64,000 nucleotides of DNA from Candidula unifasciata (lineage: Eukaryota > Mollusca > Gastropoda > Stylommatophora > Geomitridae), in assembly GCA_905116865.2 (NCBI GenBank), contig CAJHNH020004557.1:1086765-1150764 (forward strand), read 5' to 3'. Below are positions 24,406 to 37,379 of the stretch, in pieces (position 1 is the stretch's first letter; each line of letters begins with the position of its first letter). Position numbers and translations under genes: made by a program. Under the pieces are notes generated by a model. The model was not told the origin of the DNA. It saw only the letters and a list, made by a program, of their open reading frames with translations, and did not search any database.

Positions 24406-26400
24406 GCAACCTTAGTGCAACATGTATCTTGCTGCTCTGTGTTATTTCCAGCCTTTGCTAAATTAGTCTACTCTTTCATTTCCCTGTAATGTTGTTGAAG
24501 TCTGGGATCCACTGGAGCAAAGTCTGTTTGGTTGGCTGTCCTATTTGATTCAGCAGAGATCCTGGCTTGTTAAACTGTAGTTGGAGCTCTTTGTAGTTCT
24601 TGCAATACTGAGCGGGCGGCTGTCAGTATCACAAGGGTTTTTATTTGTCATAGAAAACGAGAAGAAAAGTCCTTTTGCTAACTAAAACGAGACTAAAAAT
24701 AGGACAGATACTTACCACTAATGTCTGCTTTGTGGTGGTATTGGTGGTATTGGTGATGGTGGTAGTTGTAGTAGTAGTATTTTTTCAATAATATCCCGTT
24801 CAACCCTTAGGGTTATAATTAGGATATACAGTGTTAATTGAGTTTTCAGAGTATATATTTGTTATTTTAAATATATATATATCTTGTTTTGTTTTTTTTT
24901 AATGACTAAAATGTAAGTTGTATTGTTTCACATTTTGCTTTGATTGGGATGTGATTTTGATGGAAATTGTATACTGAATAATTAGACAATCTTACTAACA
25001 TTTCAAATAAGGATGCCGGTACTGCTTGCCGTTGTATGCGCCAGAAAAAGAAAAACAGCCCTGAGTGTAACTCAAAGCTGCATTCACAGGCTGCAATGGA
25101 TACTGCTTCCTTCTGACTCATATGGGTCAAACTCTCTTATGTGCGTGTCATAATAAATATGGTTTAGCATCATTTCCTATCTTTTTCCATGGGGGCTCTG
25201 TGGCCCCCTTGGGGGGAAAGGGAGGGGAGTGTCACGTATCTCGTCTTTTCACGTGGGTTCCAGGGCCCAGATTAGGGGAGGGGGTGGTAAGCTGAAGACC
25301 CTCTGCCTTCCGAACAAGGGGTTCGCTGAAACTAATGCGCTGACCCAAAATAGCAGAAAGCGCTGCCTAGCTGTAAACCACAAGTCGTCGTGCCAATCGT
25401 CCTTTTATAAACAACCGCAAAAGAAGGAGGAGGAGGAAAATAAGAAGAAATTTATCATGTTATGCTGTAATTTGTTACATGTTTGCTGATGAAAGCGTGT
25501 CGACGCAACACCCTAAGGTTATTTTGTGTTCCGTAAAGCTGTCATACTTTGTTGTCCCCACTTTCATAGCTTTACTGTCGTCAGCTCATTTCCATGCATG
25601 CTAATGACACCATCACCAATGCCTTGGATTTTGTAAAATCAATCTTCAGGGAAAACCAGCCAGCCGTGACAGAATCGGTGTGAACAGCATGCACACTGTG
25701 TGTACACCTGTCCCCACCTGAGACCTGCCAGGTCAACCATGAATCATCAACCGGAAGTACCCATAACCAGGAACAAACAGACGTTAACTCAATGGAGTCA
25801 AGTTGACCAACACATGTAGAATCACTGAAAACACAACAAACAAATACTGAAAATAAGGAAGGTCCATAGAAATCAGGTATTTTTCACACCTGTGAGTGCC
25901 CACTTCATCTTTTTGAATCACTGTATATGTTGTAATAAGAACAAACTAGTCTCGTAGACTAGAGGTTAAACTTAGTGTTAGTCAATCTCGTTCACTTTCA
26001 GTCATTTGAGTCTGTGTTCGTTTTCCTTGGCGGCACAATACATTCAATAATGAAACAAAAAATGTCAAAAACGAAATATTGTCTTATTATGTCATCGCTC
26101 GTGGTTCCTATCTATATAAGTTTTTAAATTATTCAATATTTGTGTAACGTTGTATGGATCTGAATCAACTAAAAAAATTATTACATATAAAGTATAAACT
26201 ATTTGCTTCGGCAAGATTAGAATTACTAAAATTAGACCAAAATTTTCAGGTATATGTATGTCATTTAATTAGTAATAATTAGTAACCGCTTGCAGACGTA
26301 GGTAGAGCTTTAGTCTGAGGTCCTAAAAGTTGGGCTAGTGTACTAGTTACTACTAGTAACTAGAAGTATTTAGCAAAATCACCTTTTGTACCTTATCCAT
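24406..26400. other. No gene seen
   Basis: Contains short GGT/GTT-rich words near 24.73 kb, an (AT)n run near 24.87 kb and G-rich stretches near 25.2 kb. No exon with domain or splice support was recognised. Confidence 0.4.
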
Positions 26401-26414
26401 AGGCAAAGAAAAGT

Positions 26415-26961
26415 GGCTCTCCTGTCAACTACGGCCGGTAGACAACAGTCGACGGCCGGTTAGTCGGAGTTCTGTCCCCTGGCTACAGTGCAATTACGGA
26501 CTGGAGACGGCACGAATCAAAAAACACAGTAAGGTCGACATGCCTGGCAGACCCGCGCTGCGACTCAAATTAGCGACCGCGTTCAATTACCGCTTCTTGC
26601 GACGTATTACGCAGTGGACTGGAGGGAACAAAAGTAACATAATTACTGTGTGTCGACGATAGACAGCGTGCAGTGCCTTAGGGGTAGGGATTGGGTTAGG
26701 GTGTGGGTTGCTACGGTGAGTTTGTGCGAAGACGAGATGCGGCGACACTAACTGTAACCAACCCACACCCTAACCTTAACCCAAACCGTAACCGTATGAT
26801 TATAGCAGGGCAGTACACGCTGTCTATCGCCAACACACAGTAATGATGTAATTTGTTTCGTTCCCTCCTTTCCACTCCGTAAAAGCACTGCAGCCAGGGG
26901 ACAGAACTCTGACTAACCGGCCGTCGACTGTTGTCTACCGGCCGTTGTTGACAGGAGAGCC
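26415..26961. mobile_element. Foldback element with long imperfect arms
   Basis: The left end GGCTCTCCTGTCAACTACGG with its continuation pairs with the right end CCGTTGTTGACAGGAGAGCC. The arms stay alignable through GACGGCCGGTTAGTC, GTTCTGTCCCCTGGCT, ACTGTGTGT and GATAGACAGCGTG to a G-rich inner part (GGGTTAGGGTGTGGGTTG on the left, its complement on the right). Each arm is roughly 210 bp; the left arm has an extra segment of about 120 bp bounded by similar GGACTGGA words. No ORF. A short GAAAA occurs on both flanks but a target duplication is not secure. It lies about 270 bp upstream of the Na,K-ATPase beta-like start codon. Confidence 0.75.
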
Positions 26962-27229
26962 AGAAAATTCACTGGCATTAGAACAGACACGCCCTGAAAG
27001 AGAACTGTAACGAGAATGTTCTTGAACCACATAATCAAAAAAGCTATAAAGGTAGAGTATACAATATACATACAGTTAGTAGTTACACAGTTCTTTGTCG
27101 GCTTGCTGAGGCAAAGCAGACTAGCTGTTTGTCACTGACTCCCTCTCAGACACCCATCTTAGTTTATGAATATTCTTTGAAGCTGTTCCAGAGACACTTC
27201 AGTACTTTTTAATCTCGTTCTCAGGCATC

Positions 27230-27336
27230 ATGTCAGCCAATCCGTACTTCCCGGTGACAACAGACCAAACAAATCTTACAGATGAAGACTGGGGACTGCC
27301 AATTAGGACAGAACGCAAATTTTCCAGAACCTCCAG
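27230..27336 (+). CDS. ATP1B: ATP1B-like exon 1 (cytosolic tail)
   Basis: Residues 1-35 plus two bases. The start is the first ATG of the open frame, in context GGCATCATG, and is followed by MSANPYFPVTTDQTNLTDED then WGLPIRTERKFSRTS. The donor is AG|GTAAAA. The preceding 100 nt are probably 5' untranslated. Confidence 0.8.
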
Positions 27337-30300
27337 GTAAAATACAGTCACAAGTCTGATAGTTTTTGTTTTGACTTTTTGCTCATTAAAAGCCACATCA
27401 CCCACTTAAGGCTGATTAGTCTGTAAAAATATGTCTACCTCATATGCCCAATGAGCCACTGGTTCATAAAGGGACCTTTATTTTTTACCTTAAACAACCA
27501 CATAATTGCTCAGTCAGTTGTCCATTTTTTGTGTGTGTACTTACAGCACTTAGTGAATTGCCAGTCATATCATCAGTTTATAACCCCATAACCATACATC
27601 ATTTAAAATTACATCACATACCTCTATTTAAAATACACATTACATACATCTACATCACATACACACCACATATCTCTAATTCATATATACATCACATACA
27701 TTTACATCACCACATCACATACCTACCCGTAAATCACCACATCACATATATCTACATCAGATACCTCCACATCACCAAGAAACACATCACATACACCTAC
27801 ATCCCCATACCTCTACATCACCACATCATATACTTTACATGATGCACACATCACAGAGTATGCTAGTCAAGCAGTGAATTTCACCCAACTATGGATTCTT
27901 AGAAACAAAACAGTAGAGCTTGCGAAGACTACAGGAAACCCCATGCAGCCCCATCTGTCTCCAAGTTTTGAAATGCCAAAGACACCCTGAAACAGTCCAT
28001 AAATGTGAACTGGAGAGAAGACTAAAAAAAAAAAATTAGACCAGGGCATGTTGTAAGGCAAGGAAGGAAAGATGATAAAAAACAAAATTGCCATTATATC
28101 ATTCTATTTAACTACAGAAGGTATATTTCAGAGTAACAAATGGACTCCAGAACTTGATGACAGCTAGCAGGATAGAAAGAAGACAAAAGAGACAGCAAAG
28201 AGATAAATACATTGATGGCTTAGACCCAGGCATGGGGCGGAACTTGAGCTCCAGCTGTGATTCTGCTAATCGTATAGGATAGCGAGTGATGAGCGCCTAT
28301 GCTTTTCAATGTGGCACATGATGATGGTATTTCCAAGGAGAATGGGGCAGCGGGTGGTTTTCTTTTTCACTGAAAATGGGGCGGTGGGCCAAACAAGATG
28401 GGGAAGCACTGCTCTACATCATATGCATATAAGTACATCACGTACCTCTCCCCACGACATCACATACCCCTACATTATGTACACACCCTCATCATCTCTG
28501 CCTCTTCTAGAGTTGAATGTTCCGTGTCTGCTGTGACTTTAATCAACTTTGTGACTAAACTATAATTTCTCCAGACTGAAGAATCTGTGCAGCACCTTGC
28601 ATCGACACAGGAAAGCTGTGGTTATCACCAGCATTGTAATGAGTCTCAGCATTCTTATCATCGTCATCATTGCTGTTAGTTCCAGGGGTCACACTCAGAG
28701 ACAGCCCACTGGAGGTGAAGGAAAATGGGAGAACACAGCACAGGGTAAGATTGCTGTATTTTTACACATGAAGTGTATTATTGTTTGGTATGAGATTGTT
28801 GGCAGCCTTAGCACCACTAGAAGGCACTTGACAAAACAACAAAAAAGATAACTAGTAGGTATTAAGGTCACTGAGTTGGTAAAGTGGTTAGAGAATTACA
28901 ACCTCCCTGTAGGCAAATAGTCTGTCTAGAGTATGGGGAAGTGAACAAATGCAGGCTAAACTCAGGCATGCTTTATAATTTATCTAGTCATGAATGACAT
29001 GAAAATTATAGCTATAAACCCTTTATCAGCATTTGACACAAACAAACAGTGATACAGTTACAAACAAGAATACACAGAATCACTTGTCCATGAATATCAA
29101 AATGGATAAGTGAATTTTTGGATTCCTATTTTTAATTGTATCATTGTTTGTTTGTTTCAGATACTGATGAAGGCTTTCTCACCACAGTGTCAGTTTGTGA
29201 TATGTGGTTGTGAAGCTGACTAGTTATATATCTCATTTGGATTGATATCTTTCCATGCTAAACAATTATAAAGATTCACACTTGATGCCATCCAGTCTTT
29301 GAAAGAGCAACAAAGACAATAATTTATTTGTTTCTTTTATGTTGGCTGAATGTTTTGTACATGATGTAAGTGTGTGTGTGTGTATGTCAGTGTGGTTAAA
29401 AAAAAGGTGATGAAAGTGTTATATACAAGTATAAATGTGTGTATTTGTCATACTCTTATGTTTGTATTTCTTCTTTTTCACTTACTCTTGTCTTCTACAT
29501 TTTTGGGTGCTACGGGAGATATAAGGTTTGGCTTCTTAATCTGTTGACTGCCCCAGCTAAAGACACATCCTGATGTAGAGTTTCTCTGATGTTATCTTTC
29601 CATTTTGTTTTTGGTCTACCTTGTACTCTGCATCTTTTTCTCTTTTTTTTTTGGGGCGTATGCCTTGTATTGTATGGTATTTGTACTTTATATTCATATT
29701 ATTAATATTGCTATACGAACCTAACATGCATCATACATAAAATACAGATGTGTGCAAGATCACTAGTTGGAAAGACTGAATGTAAAGTCAACTCTGTGTC
29801 CCCAATTTTCGATCCTTTGAAAATAAAGTCTTTATATTTTGTTTCTGTTCATTTTGTTTTTGCTTGACTACTTTCAGGCCTGGTGTTTTATCCTGTACCA
29901 GAGGATAAATCTGTTGTAATATCTTTCACACCTGAGGATTTCCAAAAGACTGCACGGCATCCTCTTGTCAAGTCCCTGGATACTGTCACTAAAGGTGAGT
30001 TGGGTTTCTAAGTCTACTAATACCTAGTGTGAGAAAATCTGCTAACAGAGTAATGGTATCAGATCACTTTAAGTATTCCTAAAGATAGATTACACAATGA
30101 TTATCAAAGTTATTTTTAAAAGGACACTTAAAATGTATTAAATTTAATAATCCACACTTCTGCAGTATTTTACATTTAATATATAATTTACCTGTGTGGG
30201 TTTCCCGACCCCAGTATGAGGAAAACAAGAATAGACCCACTGTCCCCTCCCCAACGAGTATGTCGTAAAAGTCGGCTAACAAGGGGCTTAGAGTGCATCA

Positions 30301-33300
30301 GCATGAGAAGAAAGGAACCAGTAGTCTGCTTACAAATGTAAACAAGATGTGCATGCAACACTCAGGTTCTGGATCTAGACTAAAGTCCACAGGTGGAAGA
30401 ACAACCAGAACTTTCCATGAGACTTTACAGTCGGTAAGCATCAAGCAGAAGAACATAGTGTTTATGCAGTGTTTAAAAAAAAAAAGTAATTGATTGGCAT
30501 AAATATCAAATATTATGAGGGGAAAAAATAACCTAATTATTCTTATAACTCAGATGGGTTGTATAGGATATTATGGTTTAAATTACTTCTTCTAAAAGAT
30601 AAAAGATTGATGAGTCCTCTGAAAGTCTTAAATTCAAATCCAGTTCATGAGAAGGCTTCCCAGGCTACAAGTGTCTGCAGTTAGAAGTCTCAGCCAAAAG
30701 GTGCAAATACTGTAGTTACCTGTATCCTTCTTTTGACTTACCTTGTTTACTTGTATTAGAATATGCCAAATAAACTGGGACTAGAAAGTTTAAGAGAGAA
30801 AAAAAGAATGCATGACTTGTCCGTACATGGTTCCAGTTGAGATACAATCATTATACACAAGTTGATAATTAATACAATCTAGTATCCAAGAAAGGTGGCT
30901 GAATACACACACCAGATTTTCTCTCCAAGACTCGCTTCATCGCCTCTCTAGAGAGGAACAGTGTGTTATATTCAGATTAAGGACTGGGCACAACAGATTC
31001 CATCAACATATGTTCAAATTTTTCGGTGTAGGAAATACGGAGACGTTTACCTGTAGCGTGGCACCCGAAAATGCTGAGCATGTGCTCCAACACTGTCAGC
31101 TGTATGCTGACAACAGAGATGCAATCTGGCCTGTTCCAATCACAATAAAGACAAAACTGTATGGTACACGAGAAGATATGGATTGCACGATAGCTACCGG
31201 CCTCCTGATATAAGTTTTCTGACAGAAGGATCGAAGAAGAAGAAGAAGATACACAAGTCATCAGTACATTAAAAAAATATTTATTAACACTATACATTTG
31301 GGGGAGAGAGTGGGGGTATAAATGAACGGGAGTAATCATTTAGCACAGATGAAGGAAGGAACTGAATGGATTACATACCCCTGGTTCTAAACAATGCACA
31401 GTCGGGTCTGGATAAATAGAAGTCGCGGGGACCTAAGAAAATGCTTCGACTTATCAGGATTTCTACTTACCCAGACAGCACACACAATAGAGACAATTGC
31501 CAGGACTAAGCTGGTCATGTCGACTTAACCAGGATTTGACTTGAGTGGACTCGACTGTATTGGATGACTTATACTGTGACCTCAACAGCAAGCGATGTTC
31601 TTACTCTTCATAGCACAAAGCCTGGACAGTATTGTGGAGTCCATGTATTACCCATGCAGTCTGATTCGCCTCAATCTGGTTTGTTTATTTTAAAGCCAGA
31701 ATAACTACAGTACTTTTGGAACAAAGCAAGCTGCTTGATCAGAAGAGTAGTGCTCTCTCTGCCTGTCTGCCTATGGGAGCTTCATTCCTAGACCAGCTGT
31801 CAATCCAGGCTTATCAGTGAAGGTCTGCCCTGCCATAACATTAGGTTTCCAGGGTGTATTTCCATCCTAAGATAAGGCTAGTATCCTCCCTAATACACTT
31901 CTACAACATAAGTCATTGGCACAGTGTGGGATGTCAGGTTTGATATGGCTGCACCATGATGGAAGTGTCAAGTGTATAATTGAACTTCTCTCGTCAGGGT
32001 ACAATTCCACAAGTCAGTTAAATGAGTTACATTTCACAACCTGCAACAACAGCTACGCTGATTACAACAAAACCTGCAGAGTTCCCCGAGTGATCTTTGG
32101 GGATGAGTGCACTTCACACAGAAACTATGGTTACGGTGGTGCCCAACCATGTGTGTTTCTCCAGCTGAATCTGGTATGTAGATTTATCATGCACATTATT
32201 CTCTTAACCCTTTTTGTCCTGGTAACGCTTTAAAGAAACAGGGGTTCGTTGGAAATTTTCCCACCCGAACCTCCCAATCCGGTATTTAAAAAATGTGTCG
32301 CATGTCACTAATCAATTTACCCCTCCAAAAAAAACTATTTCAACTACATTATATTTTTTTTCCTCAATATATTCAAAGGGGTACTCTATGAGTTTCCAAG
32401 GGAGTGAAGCACTCTCGGGAGCCTAAAATATGTATGGGGTTGCTCTTACTGTGACCTTTTAGGAATATATTCTTGGAGCCTAAAAAATGTATGGGGTTGT
32501 TCTTACTGTCACCTTAAGGAATGCTTTCGCTAAGGCTACATGAAAACACTAAGGCTGTTTTAAATGACAGTGACTCTAGAAAGCAGTTTCTCAAGAAAAG
32601 CCCCACAATTTTATTTTTAGTAAATATATTCATATCCAGGACTCCTAAACATTGCACAGGCACAAACAGAACTCAGAACTAGGCTTCTTGGAGACAGGCC
32701 AAACAGAAATTCCAATTAAGCTGCAAATGGTTTATACAATGGATCAACATCACGCCACATGGGTAGTAACCCATAAGTTAGTTAGTTAGTTGGGTTATCA
32801 TCATTGCATTTCGGAGATGTCCATTGGTGCTCAGATCCTCCCCTCAGTATGAACGTCAACGTCCAATGGCTAATAGTACCAGTTTTATGTTGATTAACAA
32901 GTCTTATGGTGTGTCTGGTGTGCGTCTTGTTTTTTTCTATGCTGATCTTAATTCCCAAGTCTGCCATTCTGGCGAGTGATGTGGATTCACTGCCCCCAAA
33001 TGCCCCCATGATCCATAGGCTGACCGCCGGTAGTGATAGCGGATCCAGCCAACCTGTCAGCTCTTTCATTTCCATTGACGCCTGCGTATCCCTGAACAAA
33101 AATAAAGGTGACTCCACGCACAGTGGACTTCTGTACTGATTCAAGCCATTGTCTTCGCACCGAACCTGTCTGAACCTTCCAGATCATACTCATTGAATCA
33201 CTAAGTATACATACATAAGTGCTCTGTTCTACTTCTAACTGAAGCCCAAGTTCAAAGAATCTCAGTGCACAAACCGTCGAGGATCCTGAAATACTTTGGA

Positions 33301-36300
33301 TAGATTTTTAACTCCAGTTTTGCACGGGTCGCACTGTTAGGCTACTCTTTCTTTTCAATTTCCAGCTATGAATGGTTTTTTTTTCACGTATGCAACAGTA
33401 CACACGGGCGTCTTGTCTCACTAGCCAGAGACCAGTGTAAATTACTAGATCTACTTGAAAAAAATCCCAACCTTCACCGGAGCTTGAACCCAGGACCTTC
33501 AGCGCTCGAGGCGGATGCCATGCCTCAAGACCACTCAACCTCTCTATAAGCTGCATAAACATAATTGAATGTAAGTAAAGAAAAGACCAAGTTCCATGGC
33601 TTTATGTATATTGGGCATATAGGGCTAGATCTATATCTTAAAGACCAATCCACACTTGGTGGGCGATGTGGTCAGCATCACATTGGCCACCTTTACTTCC
33701 CATGACACTGTCTGGTATGCATTTAACCCTATCAGACCTGAGGCCCTCAACCTTAACTGTCTCTTTTACTTGGGCTCTTGAGCATTAAAGAGAAAAAACC
33801 AACATGATATAGAAAAATTTAGTTACCTGGGCTCCTGAGCATTAAAGAGAAAAAAAACCAACATGATATAGAAAAATTTAGTTACCTGGGCTTCTGAGCA
33901 TTAAAGAGAAAAAAAAAACCAACATGATATAGAAAATGTTAGTTACATGTAAACAAATGGTTAGAATAAGAACTTGGAGAGGTAGAAAATATGCCTACTT
34001 TTCATCTAGCACCAATTTTCCACCTTTGTGTGCCAATCCAACCAGCAGGCTGAGCCTTGTTTCACACATAGATACTTCTTGCAAAGTGGGCACCAGATGT
34101 TGCTCTTCACCTTCTTGCATGGATTGTCTTTGTATGACACTCCAGGATTTTGCTTGTTGTACCTGAAGTGCTTTTCCATGCACACAACACATTTAATTAG
34201 ATGATGTTCCCTGGAGAAACTTTGGAAAACGATTGCCTGTCGTCATCCATGGAGGGCAGGGTTTTGGTTTCTTTTGTGGGTAGCGGTGGGCAGATGTCCT
34301 GTATCTGCCAGTAAAGTGCAGGCACAGTTTCTAAATATATCTGGTGAAATAAACTCGCTTTTTTGAAGTCATTTGCTTCATTCTCCTCTTCTAGATCTAG
34401 GAATATTCACTTTTCCATCTTCAACGAAATTCATATCTGCATTAGGGAATACAAAATTTCTTGTCAACTTTCGTCACCACCTAGATCTCCCCCATCAGCT
34501 GTTTAAGGGACATGCCCCTTTCTCTTACCATCGATCTAGCTCTAAATCTATAAGGTTCATGATTCTTCTCATCACTCGAGCTCTCACTGTCTATGTCACT
34601 TGACTTGATGAAATTCTGACTACTTAGAGTCTGAATCAACTAAAGTATCGATCACTTGTTAGACTGCAAAAAGTAAGGTGCTTGGTTCATCAGCCGCTCG
34701 TTTCATTGTGAATTTTCAGAATTTGTTCATGTTAAACCACACTAAGTTAATTCAAACACATGGAGGCAGGCATTCAAAATGGCTGATTATGAGGTTTGGC
34801 CACAACTGATTGGTTATGTTTAGTTGGTGACTCATTTTTTTCCACATACCTATTAGCAAAGTACCGAAAATTATTTACAGTGGTATAGCGGCGGATTAGG
34901 AAATTTACCAAAACATCGGTACGGCGGTCTGGTAGGGTTAAGGCTGCGTCAACATGGGAGCCAATGACATTTTTTGTGTGTGAAAAAGTCCACAGGATTG
35001 AGTAACAAATGGAAACGCCTCAGCAAACTTATGCAAAGTCATACTATCCTTTGCTATTGCGCGCAGCCTACTCCATGTCCTCCCTGTCTTCTTAACTCTA
35101 GCTCCCGCCTCTGTGTGTTTTTTCAGTCTGCCTTTATTTCTATGCCTCTTTAGGTTCCATTGCAAAGACATACTAGGTATAGTGTTCTCACATTTTCTCA
35201 ACGTGTGTCTATCCATTGCCAGTGTCTTTTCTTCATCTATTGACGCACCGAAATTATTTCTGTTCTCTCGCAATGCTCAACATTAGTGATTCTATTAATT
35301 TCCCTCTATTCTGTGCAGGCACTGTTAATTAATGTTTCAACCACACAGTATCAAAGTGAAGCTGTAACTGCCAAAAACCATAATGCCCTATGTGCCGCCT
35401 TAGGCTTAAGAAGAAAGACTAACTAATGCAACAGTACCAGCACCTTTTAATATTTTTTTTAAAGGCATAATTTGTTTTTCCATTGCTAAGAAAGAGGACC
35501 TTGCAATACTTACAGTATGACACAGGTCATTGTAGGCTGGCTAAGAATCACAGATTGTTGGTCCTCATTATTCACACTTTGGTCACCCCTGTTCTATAAG
35601 AATGATGTGCCATTTTATTAAATTTTTGACCTTTCACAGCCAGATCATGTGACAATAAAACCAATTAAACAAGGAAGTGCCCTATGGAATCAGATTGACC
35701 CAGTTCTAAAGAGCTCCCCGCCAGATCCCACCCACATACCTGTCACCTGTAGAGGAACGGTGAGTGTCCAGTATTTTTCTCTGTCATTTCCCTGCTGTGT
35801 CTGCAGCGACTTTCACTGATGATTCTATTCTCAAAGTATTTTGTCTCTGATACTCTTCTCTTCCTGTTTGAATTTACTCCAAACATGTTTGGAAAATAGC
35901 AGACAAATTATTTCTCTATTTTTTGTGTGTGTGTAGACACTGACAGGCAATATTATCACTGCACATTTGTAGATATCAGTATATTTTATTTATCTAGTTA
36001 TGTGTGTGCATATGTTTGTTTGTCCTTCCAGTTCCCCTTCTTGGTTCTAGGGCCCCATTGTGGGAAAATAAAGATAGTGTTGACTATCTAGGGCAGGGCC
36101 ATTCAACTAAGTTTCCTCAGGGGCAGAAATTGGGACCATCGTGGGCCAGAGGCCCCGGCTCCAGCATAGAAAGATCATTACTACAATACAATTGACAAGT
36201 GATCCGCAGGCCACTTGTAAGGCTTCTTTGGGCAGATTTGGCATGTGAGCTGCCAGTTGTTTTAAAGCCCTGAAGTCAGAGTGCGTCTCCCTGAGAGGCT

Positions 36301-37379
36301 AGGAGCCAACAGTCTGCATAAAAATAAGCCAGATCTGTAAAACAGAAGTGGATGCAAAACTCAAGGTAGAGGAGTGGACGAACAACCAGGAGTTTCTGCC
36401 AGAAGGTACATCCAGTAAACGTAAAGAAAAGAAGTCCTTCTTGTCACCTCTCTTTTTTCGTTTACATGTAAGCCTACTTCCGGTCCAGTGTGACAGAAAG
36501 CTAGTTGGCCGCAGACACTCTGAGAAGGTATTTGTTTAAACACAGCTTGCTGATGCTAATTCTCCATTTCTGGACCAGGAGTCCAAAAGTTCCATCACCC
36601 AGCTACTAAGATGAGTACTTGGTGTGACACTGAGCTGTGGATTTCATATTGAATGTTTTAATGTTCCTCAATTGTGCTGCGATGCAGCATTGATGGCTTT
36701 GGTAAGTGACTACTTGCATCAACAGCGAGCTGAAATTCTGGCTGTGGACTGTTAGTGTTTGCACATCTGACAGCTACCTTGTGCATTAGCGTGTATGCAA
36801 GCATTAAGATTTACCTGGGACATATATTTATCACTAGTTTTTCAGTCAGACAGTGAAGGACGTTTTGCGTGATTTTCACTAGCACAGAAATGTGGAAGTG
36901 AAGTTAGAAGTTTGATTTATTCATTTATCTTCTCGCACACGTATTCTTAACAAATTAAAAATAAGGTTTGTATATTCTATATATGTCACCATCTGCACAT
37001 TTAAAAATCTGTATATGTTAACCTCAGTATCATTAAATATAAATTTTTGATACACATACATTTTTATCAATGTAAATATTTACCCTCATAGACCGATGTG
37101 GACAACATGATCATCGAAAGTGCAGAAGGTTATGGTCCTGGAAAAGAAAGGATCATGTACTACCCCAGAGAAGGTTTGCTCTCATACTTGTACCGAGAAA
37201 GAAACACCAGCCTCGAGTTCTTGAAGCCTGCAGTCATGGTACAGTTCACTTCGTTGATGTCCAGGCACATGGTCCATATCACCTGTGTAGCCTGGGGCCA
37301 GCTGTACACCAGTAACGGCACAATGATTGACCACAAACTGTTGACCACCCAGTTTGCTTTGTATGCAGATCATTCATAA
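27230..37379 (+). CDS. ATP1B: Sodium/potassium-transporting ATPase subunit beta-like, six exons
   Basis: The glycoprotein subunit that escorts the catalytic alpha subunit of the Na,K pump to the plasma membrane. Exons 27230-27336, 28575-28744, 29878-29994, 31998-32173, 35640-35759 and 37092-37379 all have GT/AG borders and matching phases and total 978 nt, giving 325 aa. Topology is type II: a 49-residue cytosolic tail, one membrane segment at about 50-71, then the ectodomain. Six ectodomain cysteines (147, 158, 169, 183, 227, 295) fit the three family disulfides. Diagnostic strings are YGYGGAQPCVFLQLNL (175-190), MYYPREG (252-258) and FLKPAVMVQFTSL (273-285). NxS/T sites are at 134, 148, 155, 268 and 305. 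The usual N-terminal GRTxxxW signature before the membrane segment is absent, so this is a divergent paralogue or fast-evolving copy. Confidence 0.9.
27600..27850. repeat. Degenerate ACATCACATACCT repeats in intron 1
   Basis: Short CATCACATAC-type words recur to 27850 and again at 28420-28490. Confidence 0.8.
28575..28744 (+). CDS. ATP1B: ATP1B-like exon 2 (membrane segment)
   Basis: Acceptor TTTCTCCAG, donor CAGG|GTAAGA. Encodes a basic stretch (LHRHRK) followed by the single hydrophobic segment AVVITSIVMSLSILIIVIIA and a polar stalk. Confidence 0.9.
29475..29645 (-). pseudogene. RTE-like LINE 3' fragment in intron 2
   Basis: Read on the minus strand with frame corrections, GRPKTKWKDNIRETLHQD and NRLRSQTLYLP parallel GRPRTKWKDNTRETLQQH and ARNRTLYLPRHPQR of the element at 58.2-60.5 kb. 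This is the same family at two loci in the window. Confidence 0.65.
29878..29994 (+). CDS. ATP1B: ATP1B-like exon 3
   Basis: Acceptor ACTTTCAG, donor AAAG|GTGAGT, phase 1 on both sides. Encodes GLVFYPVPEDKSVVISFTPE, then DFQKTARHPLVKSLDTVTK, the membrane-proximal ectodomain that in the family starts PGL..RP. Confidence 0.
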